NCBI GenBank assembly: GCA_026417845.1
Contig: JAOACM010000276.1
Span: 410-6,230, forward strand
Direction: 5' to 3'
DNA length: 5,821 bases
Source: Planctomycetota bacterium
GTDB taxonomy: Bacteria > Planctomycetota > SZUA-567 > H5-PLA8 > CALKMO01
Shown: positions 1 through 5,152 of the stretch, one piece after another
Layout: the number at the start of each line of letters is the position of its first letter
Position numbering within the stretch: the first letter of the stretch is position 1
Notes under the pieces: model-generated
The model's input: the letters and a program-made list of their open reading frames with translations, nothing else
Database searches by the model: none
Told to the model about the DNA's origin: nothing
Program-made: the position numbers and the translations under genes

Positions 1-362
1 GCGCCGCTCCGCGCATGGTGAGTGAAGACCGCCACTATGCCGGCGCCCGGCTTCGAAAACAGGCCGGACGTGTTGCGCACATCAGCTACCGCGCTGCCGG
101 ACCAGATGGCGCCCAGGTCGTCCGGCGCGAGCGCCACAGGCAGGCGCTTCCAGCGCACGAGGTCGGAACTCACGGCATGCCCCCAGCTCATCGCCTCGGG
201 ATCGCCGGCGAGGCTGGGCTCGTACTGGTAAAAGAGGTGATACTCGCCATCATGCCAGACCAGCCCGTTGGGATCGTTCATCCAGCCGGTTGGCGGCGCG
301 AAATGGTACAGCGGTCTGCGCTCCGTCATGCCCCCGGTTCCCTCCCCCGAAGGACGTTGCAT
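1..362 (-). CDS. GH32 glycosidase (sucrose/fructan hydrolase type), N-terminal part, cut by left edge
   Basis: This is the first 120 codons of a glycoside hydrolase family 32 protein, whose members cleave sucrose, fructans or related beta-fructosides by a retaining mechanism. The family signature WMNDPNG is at residues 27-33 (start at 362), and its Asp30 is the expected nucleophile. FYQY (44-47), a SWGHAVSSDLVRW stretch (59-71) and WSGS (87-90) follow in the usual order and spacing. The RDP and EC motifs, which carry the transition-state stabiliser and acid/base, would lie outside the window, so catalytic completeness cannot be judged. No signal peptide is visible, so the enzyme is probably cytoplasmic and acts on an imported sugar. 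Two ATG starts compete. The one at 362 has GGAGGA nine bases upstream. The one at 329 has GGAGG eleven bases upstream and begins right at the conserved region (MTERRPLYHF). I chose 362 on ribosome-binding-site spacing, but 329 is nearly as good. The family is certain; the substrate is unknown. Confidence 0.93.
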   Translation of the reverse strand, partial: MQRPSGEGTGGMTERRPLYHFAPPTGWMNDPNGLVWHDGEYHLFYQYEPSLAGDPEAMSWGHAVSSDLVRWKRLPVALAPDDLGAIWSGSAVADVRNTSGLFSKPGAGIVAVFTHHARSG

Positions 363-371
363 TGCGTGCTT

Positions 372-377
372 TCCTCC
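372..377 (-). promoter_or_regulatory. Ribosome binding site favouring the 362 start of the GH32 gene
   Basis: The minus strand reads GGAGGA, then nine bases, then ATG (362-360). A second candidate, GGAGG at 345-341, stands eleven bases before the in-frame ATG at 329. The better spacing favours 362. The conserved protein sequence begins only at 329, so both starts remain possible. Confidence 0.45.
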
Positions 378-427
378 ACGTTCAACCCGCTACGGGATGC
401 CGTCGCCATGCGCTCCGCGCCGTTTCC

Positions 428-443
428 TCCGCGCTCGCGCGGA
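428..443. other. GC-rich hairpin directly after the stop codon of the 665-residue propeller gene
   Basis: The 16 bases TCCGCGCTCGCGCGGA form a perfect 6-bp stem (428-433 with 438-443) around a four-base loop. On the minus strand it starts at the first base after the TGA at 446-444. No T-run follows (the next bases read GGAAACGG), so it is not a canonical Rho-independent terminator. It could slow 3' exonucleases or mark an RNA-processing point between the propeller and GH32 genes, but short GC palindromes also arise by chance at this base composition. Confidence 0.35.
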
Positions 444-2441
444 TCAGCCCCCGCGGCGGTTCCGTCGTGCTCCCTCCGGCACCACGCCGATCAGCTCCAG
501 TCCGTTGGTGAACCACAGCGTATCGCCGTCCCACGTGAGGTATTTGCCCATGCGTCCGAAGCCCTCCCGCGTGAGCTCTGTCGGGACGGCCGGTTCGATG
601 CGGCACGTATCGCCGGGCAAGAGCGGGCCGATCCCGTCGTAGCCGGTCGCCCAGAGCCCCTTCCCCTCCGGACCCGGCACTATCTCGCGCAGCCCTGCCG
701 GAGCCGCGCCGACGCGCCTGGGAGGGCCGCCGGCCGGCTCCCACGCCCACAGATCCCCGCCGTCGAGATACAGCGCCTCGCGGCCGTCCTCAGTAAAAGC
801 CATCAGTTTCAACGTCTGGGCGCCGGGGCGCGGGGCCATCTCCTGCAGAACCTCCCGCCGATTCATGTCGAAGACGAAAAGCTTCGCCTCCTTCTCCAGG
901 GGGACGGCAGATCCGCAGTCGGCGTGGATGGTGGTCGAGATGCACAGCTCGCCGGGGCGCAGAGGATTGACGAGCATGCGGGTCGGGGCAAGGGTCGCGA
1001 GGAAGCTGCGGTAGACGTCCGTCCTCCCCGTCCGGAGGCATATGCGGCTGAGCGCCCCGCCGAAATGCGAGTAGTGCGAATTGCTGATCATCCAGGCCGC
1101 GGAGCCGCGGCGGAGCAACTGGATCGGCCGCATCTGATCGTGTCCGATCCGCGCGATCACCCGCGGATTCTCCGGGAAACGCCCGTCACCGCGGGGGTCC
1201 CAGGCCAGGAGAGTGCACGAACCGTAGCTGGCCAGGAAAAGCATCCGTTGCTCCGGGTCCCAGAGCATATCGTTGACCTGTCCGCCGCCCGGCCCCGAGT
1301 CGCCCAGGTCGCGGCCGGCGCCCGTTTCAAGGTCCACCTCCCAGAACCGCTGGACGACATGCGTCGAACCCCATGCCTTGTGAAACCCCGGTTCGTTGAC
1401 GACTGCCATCGGTCCCCACGCCATCACCGGGCCGCGGATATCCATCCTCTCCGTCTTTGCCGCTCGCCCTCCAGGCTCGACGCGGAAAAAGACACAGTCG
1501 GCGGTGAAGCCGCATACCGATCCGTCGTCCAGGGCCGCGTATGCGCTGCAATAGAGGTCCTCGTCGGAGCGGACGGGCACGACCGGCCCGTCAAGCATCG
1601 GTTCCCACCGGCAGCGTTTTGCGTCGAGCAGGTATAACATGTTCGTCCCCATGCCCCAGATGCCGACGCGCCCGCCGAGCACGAAGCTGGTCCTCGAAAA
1701 GCCCGATACCCCCTCCGGCGGCGGAATCCTGGCGACGGTCCGGAAACCGGGATACTCGAAGAGGAAGGCCATGTTTCCAGATACGGCAAAGAAGACCTCC
1801 GGCGCGATGAACTGCCCGGCGTGCCAGTTGGTGGCGCCGGTCAGCGCCTCGGGCTCGAACTGCTCCACATCGAGACTGTCCTGGTCCACCAGCGTCGCCA
1901 CCGCCCGGGGGAGGCTGGACATGACCAGCACCCTGCCGTCCGGAGCCTCCAGCGCCCGGTAGACATAGAAGGCCCGCGGATGCAGCGGCCTTATGACACG
2001 CGCAACCCTCCCCGCCCGCCTGTCGTACAGGACCAGCATGTTGTCGGGAGTGGACGATCCCAGGACGACGAGCTTCGATGTCACGCCGCCGCCCCAGATG
2101 CCGTCGTTCGGAATGACGCCGGCGGCGAGCAGCTCGGAACGGCCGGTGTCCGGGTCCACGCGGTACAGGTCGTTGGCGCCGCAGTAGATCATCCCGTCTC
2201 CGTCGGCCTGGATCATGCCCCCTCCGCGCTTGCGCCCCGGCATCGGTACCGTCCTCATCCCAGACCCGTCTGGTCTGATGAAGATGAGCGATGCCTGGGC
2301 GTTGGAGTAGCTCGCCGCGACCAGCCATGTTCCGCCCGGCCGCCTGGCCACGGCCATCTCGCTGTGTATCCGGAGCCGCAGCTCCGGGATCGCGAACCTG
2401 CCCGCCACCTCCATGCGTATCTTCCCTGCCGGATCTGCCAT
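444..2441 (-). CDS. Large beta-propeller protein (WD40/YVTN-like), no signal peptide
   Basis: This 665-residue protein has no recognisable enzyme signature. It consists of repeated short beta-strand units with turn sequences typical of propeller blades, for example DGMIYCGANDLYRVDPDTG (about 82-100), NMLVLYDRRAGRVARVI (134-150), APDGRVLVMSS (166-176), WDPEQRMLFLASYG (394-407), LFVFDMNRREVLQ (521-533), LWAWEPAGG (564-572) and TWDGDTLWFTNG (636-647). The length could hold one large or two smaller propellers. The N-terminus (MADPAGKIRM) has no hydrophobic segment, so the protein should be cytoplasmic, unlike many sugar-associated propellers. ATG at 2441 is preceded by GGAGG with a seven-base spacer, and a TGA lies in frame two codons upstream, which fixes the start. 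It sits 158 bases after the dehydrogenase gene and 81 before GH32. I cannot assign a reaction; ligand binding or a lactonase/lyase-like role are only possibilities. The coding call is secure. Confidence 0.9.
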   Translation of the reverse strand: MADPAGKIRMEVAGRFAIPELRLRIHSEMAVARRPGGTWLVAASYSNAQASLIFIRPDGSGMRTVPMPGRKRGGGMIQADGDGMIYCGANDLYRVDPDTGRSELLAAGVIPNDGIWGGGVTSKLVVLGSSTPDNMLVLYDRRAGRVARVIRPLHPRAFYVYRALEAPDGRVLVMSSLPRAVATLVDQDSLDVEQFEPEALTGATNWHAGQFIAPEVFFAVSGNMAFLFEYPGFRTVARIPPPEGVSGFSRTSFVLGGRVGIWGMGTNMLYLLDAKRCRWEPMLDGPVVPVRSDEDLYCSAYAALDDGSVCGFTADCVFFRVEPGGRAAKTERMDIRGPVMAWGPMAVVNEPGFHKAWGSTHVVQRFWEVDLETGAGRDLGDSGPGGGQVNDMLWDPEQRMLFLASYGSCTLLAWDPRGDGRFPENPRVIARIGHDQMRPIQLLRRGSAAWMISNSHYSHFGGALSRICLRTGRTDVYRSFLATLAPTRMLVNPLRPGELCISTTIHADCGSAVPLEKEAKLFVFDMNRREVLQEMAPRPGAQTLKLMAFTEDGREALYLDGGDLWAWEPAGGPPRRVGAAPAGLREIVPGPEGKGLWATGYDGIGPLLPGDTCRIEPAVPTELTREGFGRMGKYLTWDGDTLWFTNGLELIGVVPEGARRNRRGG

Positions 2442-2448
2442 CGGTCAT

Positions 2449-2453
2449 CCTCC
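2449..2453 (-). promoter_or_regulatory. Ribosome binding site of the 665-residue propeller gene
   Basis: The minus strand reads GGGGGAGGATGACCG and then ATG. The GGAGG core sits seven bases before the start. An ATG seven bases upstream (2448-2446) overlaps the site but is in another frame, and the TGA at 2447-2445 closes the gene's own frame just upstream. Together these decide the start at 2441. Confidence 0.75.
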
Positions 2454-2511
2454 CCCGCCGGACCTCCGGTCCATATCTCCATGTTGCCGGAGGGATTTGG
2501 AACCCGCCGGA

Positions 2512-2570
2512 TGCACTTGGAGCCTATCCCAAAACTTCCGTCCACCCAAAGCGTGCCCTTGAGCCCATCC
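2512..2570. repeat. Imperfect direct repeat pair in the 158-base gap
   Basis: On the minus strand GGATGGGCTCAAGGGCA (2570-2554) recurs as GGATAGGCTCCAAGTGCA (2529-2512). By eye there are 15 identical positions, two mismatches and one inserted base. The copies begin 41 bases apart, close to four helical turns, which would suit paired sites for a DNA-binding protein. It could equally be chance. The rest of the gap (2442-2599) shows no convincing promoter and no terminator with a T-run. Confidence 0.3.
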
Positions 2571-2582
2571 GCTTCGCGCGGA
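2568..2582. other. Small GC hairpin in the gap after the dehydrogenase gene
   Basis: TCCGCTTCGCGCGGA can pair as a 5-bp stem (2568-2572 with 2578-2582) around a five-base loop. On the minus strand it begins 17 bases after the TAA of the dehydrogenase gene. No T-run follows. Its minus-strand 5' half, TCCGCGCGA, is identical to that of the hairpin at 428-443. Confidence 0.25.
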
Positions 2583-2599
2583 GGTTTCTGGACGGGCCC

Positions 2600-3586
2600 T
2601 TATGCCTCCGCCTCCCGCCAGTCGAAGAGCGTTATGAGCCGTTCGGCCCTGCCGCGGGCGAGGTCCTGATATGCCATCTGCGCCTCGAACGGGGAGACCG
2701 TCGCGTAAAGGTCATCCACGTCCACGCGGCCATCCGCGAGCCACCGCATTCCGGCGGCAAATATCTCCATGCGGCTCCCGGAACGGAAATCCGTCGGCAG
2801 ATCGGGAACCTCCCACTCCCAGCCGCTGCGCAGGTCCACGAAGTCGTAAAAAACGTGGCGCAGTATCTCGTGGGCGTAGATATCGGTCTTGCGAACCCAT
2901 GGCACGCCAACCAGCACCACCTCGCCGCGCTTGCGGACCATCCTGCATGCGTCGAGCACGGCGGCCTCGTGTCCGGAGCACTCGACGACCAGGTCCAGCT
3001 TCCGGCGCCAGGCCGGATCTTCCAGGGGCATGGCCGGCAGGACCGGAGCGATCCCTTTGGCCGCCGCCCATTCCCTCCGGCGCCCGTCCGGATCCACCGC
3101 CAGCACTTCGTAGCCCGCGGTCCGGAAGATCTGGGCGGCCAGATGTCCGACAGGCCCCAGCCCGGTGACGGCCACCCGCGCCGGCGGCCTTGCGCGGGTC
3201 GTCGCCAGCGTGCTCCAGCTCACTCCCATCAGCCGCGTTATAACGGCCTTCTCCGGCGGGAGGCCGGCCGGCACGGGCGCGGTGTGCGAGGCCCTGGCCC
3301 GCTGCCGCGAAGCGTGTCTGCCGGACGTAAAAAGGATGTCGCCGGGGCGGATATGCGCGATCTCGGCCCCGACCGCTTCGGCGCGGAAAGTCGCCGCGTA
3401 TCCGGGCTTGACCGGATACTGCCTTTTCTCCGCTTCGTTCGGACCGTAGGAATGGAGTTCCGTCCCGGCGCTGACGGCGGTGAACAGAGTCCGGCCCTCG
3501 ACCTCGCTGGGCGCGAGCGGCTGGAGGAAGCCCTCCGCCTCAACCAGCTCCGCCCGCTCCACCGCCGTAAAAACGATCTGCTTCAT
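2600..3586 (-). CDS. Medium-chain dehydrogenase/reductase (alcohol-dehydrogenase-like), zinc ligands absent
   Basis: This 328-residue protein has the medium-chain dehydrogenase/reductase layout: an N-terminal GroES-like domain, then a Rossmann fold. The nucleotide-binding loop GLGPVG is at 142-147, inside VAVTGLGPVGHLAAQIF. The next strand ends VLAVDPD (161-167), whose acidic residue suits NAD(H) better than NADP(H). Where zinc-dependent members carry a catalytic Cys (CGxCxSD type), this one has VSAGTELHSYG (38-48). The usual GHE is replaced by PGYAA (61-65), and there is no four-Cys structural-zinc loop. The SxGTE form is known from a branch of the superfamily related to bacteriochlorophyllide-dehydrogenase-like and two-domain oxidoreductases. 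The protein is cytoplasmic. ATG at 3586 has a strong AAAGGAGGAG eight bases upstream. The gene lies 31 bases after the NHL gene. It probably oxidises or reduces a sugar or polyol in the operon's pathway; the substrate is inference. Confidence 0.93.
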   Translation of the reverse strand: MKQIVFTAVERAELVEAEGFLQPLAPSEVEGRTLFTAVSAGTELHSYGPNEAEKRQYPVKPGYAATFRAEAVGAEIAHIRPGDILFTSGRHASRQRARASHTAPVPAGLPPEKAVITRLMGVSWSTLATTRARPPARVAVTGLGPVGHLAAQIFRTAGYEVLAVDPDGRRREWAAAKGIAPVLPAMPLEDPAWRRKLDLVVECSGHEAAVLDACRMVRKRGEVVLVGVPWVRKTDIYAHEILRHVFYDFVDLRSGWEWEVPDLPTDFRSGSRMEIFAAGMRWLADGRVDVDDLYATVSPFEAQMAYQDLARGRAERLITLFDWREAEA

Positions 3587-3592
3587 GCGCCG

Positions 3593-3602
3593 CTCCTCCT
3601 TT
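3593..3602 (-). promoter_or_regulatory. Strong ribosome binding site of the dehydrogenase gene
   Basis: The minus strand reads AAAGGAGGAG, with the GGAGG core eight bases before ATG at 3586-3584. It is the best match to the 16S rRNA tail in the window and lies inside the 31-base gap after the NHL gene. Confidence 0.8.
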
Positions 3603-3617
3603 GCGCGCCGCCCCGCC

Positions 3618-4418
3618 TCACTTCGTCTCCGCGGCGGCGTCTCTCACATCCCTCAAAGCGATCTTCTCTTCCGCGTGGTAGCCGAGCCTGACGCTGAGGA
3701 TCCGCGCGTTGCCGGGGTCGGCGATGAACAAACGCCGGTCGGTGTCCGTCGCCACGAAGCGCGGGCTGAACAAGGCGACTTCGTCGCCGCCGATCGAGCG
3801 GGGATCGGGTGGACCGCCGTCCTTGACCAGCGGCATACCGTCCTCCACGTTGCCGTACCGGCCGACTCTCAGGATAAGATTCCCCGCCGTGTCCAGAACG
3901 GCGACGTCGGACCGCGCGATCTCCGGCGCAAAGCTCCGCCCGAAGTAGTCGAGCGTGAAGCGGCTGTTGCCGAGGCAGTGACAGTGCCCTCCGGGACGGC
4001 ACTGAGTATCAATGCCCACGTCGCCGAATACCCACTTGATGTCCTCGATCCACGCGTTGCCCGCGTCCCGCCACGCGAGCAGGTCAGGCGGTCTCTTGGG
4101 TTTCTCGGCGTCCGACAGCGGGATCGGCCCGGTGCTGAGGATCTTCGTCTTCGCCTTCATCTTCACCAGCGCGCAGGACATCACGTCGGGATGGGGTTTG
4201 CCGTCGTGGTTGGCCCAGCCGGTTGCCATGAGGTAGATGTTGTCGTCCTTGTCCATGGCGATACCCTCGCGCGTAACCTTCGGCTTCTCCGTGAATTCGA
4301 ACACCTCCTTCCGCTGGACCTTCAGCCTCTCGGAATCCAGCGCCGGGGCCGCCGTGGCGGCGGCGATCGCGACCGCAGCGCACGTTAACGGAACAATCCG
4401 CGACTCGTGCCCGATCAT
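3618..4418 (-). CDS. Exported NHL-type beta-propeller protein with Cys/His cluster
   Basis: This 266-residue protein begins with a Sec-type signal peptide: Arg7, a hydrophobic stretch from Ile8 to about Ala24, and a likely cleavage site after APA (residue 26). The mature part shows NHL-like blade sequences: REGIAMDKDDNIYLMATG (50-67), a block from Asn151 to Asn189 containing RFTLDYFGRSF, VAVLDTAGNLILRVG and RYGN, and SPRFVATDTDRRLFIADPGN (218-237). Just before the central block lies CRPGGHCHC (140-148), which could bind a metal or form disulfides; it is not a CxxCH haem site. Similar RF-x-LD-x-FGR-x-F propellers are, to my recollection, common in Planctomycetota and related phyla. The frame is open to a TTG at 4433, but ATG at 4418 has GGAGG eight bases upstream and starts directly at the signal peptide. 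The ATG at 4424 is only two bases from that site. Function is unknown; extracytoplasmic sensing or binding is possible. Confidence 0.87.
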   Translation of the reverse strand: MIGHESRIVPLTCAAVAIAAATAAPALDSERLKVQRKEVFEFTEKPKVTREGIAMDKDDNIYLMATGWANHDGKPHPDVMSCALVKMKAKTKILSTGPIPLSDAEKPKRPPDLLAWRDAGNAWIEDIKWVFGDVGIDTQCRPGGHCHCLGNSRFTLDYFGRSFAPEIARSDVAVLDTAGNLILRVGRYGNVEDGMPLVKDGGPPDPRSIGGDEVALFSPRFVATDTDRRLFIADPGNARILSVRLGYHAEEKIALRDVRDAAAETK

Positions 4419-4426
4419 ATTCATTC

Positions 4427-4431
4427 CCTCC
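4427..4431 (-). promoter_or_regulatory. Ribosome binding site that decides the start of the NHL propeller
   Basis: GGAGG on the minus strand lies two bases from the ATG at 4424 and eight bases from the ATG at 4418. Only the second spacing is normal. The TTG at 4433 overlaps the site and is unlikely to be used. Confidence 0.65.
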
Positions 4432-4448
4432 AACCGCCACCGTCCACA

Positions 4449-5138
4449 TCATGTCCTGCCCGCCAGCCACGCGATGGCGGAGGCGAGGACCCGGCGGAAA
4501 GAATCGTTCGAAAACGCCTTCGCGTCGTGGCCGGACTGGTACACGAAAACCCGCGACCGCCCGAGATCGTGAACCCAGGCCAGAGCGCGCATGCTTCTGG
4601 GGTGATCGGTCCCCAGCAGAATCCGGCAGCCCTGGTCGGGCGGACCCATCTCGTATATCTCGTCGTCCATCTCCCATCCGCTCAACCCGCGCGTCACGGG
4701 ATGATCGGCGTCCAGGACCAGCGTGCGGACCCTGTCGCAATTGACCTGCCCGAAGCTCCGGTCCGCCATTCCGCAGACCGCCGACCAGCGTTCCCAGCCG
4801 GGCCAAGCGAGCAAGGCGTGATGGAGCACAAGAATCCCCTGCACGGTCTGGCCCAGGGCAGCCATGGCGTCTTTGATCCGGGCGTCCAGGCGCGCCTCGA
4901 GGCGGGAGGCCTTGGTGCTCCCGCCGCCGACCTCCTCTCCGGTCGGAATCGCCTGGTGGAAGTTGAAGAAAACCAGCACCTCGTAGCCGGCGCGCGTCGC
5001 GGCTGGCGAGGAGGCGAACTCCTCGAGATGCTGAGGGTAGGCGTCCACCCCCGGCAATTCCCGCCACATCCGCTGGAATGCCGGTACGTCGTAGGGGTGC
5101 TTGCCGGTCACCACGGCCGTACGGATCACTCCGTCCAC
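4449..5138 (-). CDS. ThuA-like domain protein (trehalose-utilisation type)
   Basis: This 229-residue single-domain protein has the size and motif order of the ThuA-like family, which has a class I glutamine-amidotransferase-like fold. It starts with a strand and loop VVTGKHPYD (9-17), followed by GYEVLVFFNFHQ (51-62), GILVLHHALLAW (101-112), HPVTRGL (146-152), the acidic MDDEIYEM (157-164), and near the end HDLGRSRVFVYQSGHD (190-205) and AIAWLAG (221-227). ThuA was named from a rhizobial trehalose/disaccharide utilisation locus, where it accompanies a sugar dehydrogenase; the family's reaction is not settled to my knowledge. No signal peptide is visible, so it is probably cytoplasmic. The start is GTG, supported by AGGGGAG seven bases upstream that overlaps the preceding stop codon. 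The 13-base gap to the gene before suggests translational coupling. Its neighbours support work on an oxidised sugar, which is inference. Confidence 0.92.
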   Translation of the reverse strand: MDGVIRTAVVTGKHPYDVPAFQRMWRELPGVDAYPQHLEEFASSPAATRAGYEVLVFFNFHQAIPTGEEVGGGSTKASRLEARLDARIKDAMAALGQTVQGILVLHHALLAWPGWERWSAVCGMADRSFGQVNCDRVRTLVLDADHPVTRGLSGWEMDDEIYEMGPPDQGCRILLGTDHPRSMRALAWVHDLGRSRVFVYQSGHDAKAFSNDSFRRVLASAIAWLAGRT

Positions 5139-5145
5139 GTCCCCG

Positions 5146-5152
5146 CTCCCCT
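5146..5152 (-). promoter_or_regulatory. Ribosome binding site for the GTG start of the ThuA-like gene
   Basis: The minus strand reads AGGGGAG seven bases before GTG at 5138-5136. Its first base is the last base of the upstream gene's TGA. It supports the GTG rather than the in-frame GTG three codons later. Confidence 0.55.

Noticed and set aside
15..1637. 540-codon open frame on the plus strand
   Set aside because: It lies antisense to the GH32 and propeller genes, its translation is Arg/Pro/Ala/His-rich with no domain pattern, and GC-rich coding DNA commonly leaves the opposite strand open.
2519..2556. Possible sigma-70 type promoter (TTTGGG with GGATAG) in the 158-base gap on the minus strand
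   Set aside because: Both hexamers match the consensus poorly and the spacing is about 15 bases, so it is not better than chance.
3495..3520. Segment resembling a dispersed repeat seen in many environmental genomes (reads PSEVEG in the dehydrogenase, TSLGASG on the other strand)
   Set aside because: The protein aligns without an insertion to the normal P-G-E-V-x-V-R-T-L region of the dehydrogenase family, so it is more likely native sequence than an inserted repeat.
2291..3691. 466-codon plus-strand open frame
   Set aside because: It is antisense to the dehydrogenase and crosses the intergenic gap. The minus-strand protein has clear family motifs and a strong ribosome binding site; this frame has neither.
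4380..4382. Possible lipoprotein Cys in the NHL protein signal peptide (Cys13)
   Set aside because: The preceding residues VPLT do not fit a lipobox, and the Cys lies inside the hydrophobic stretch well before the APA cleavage site.
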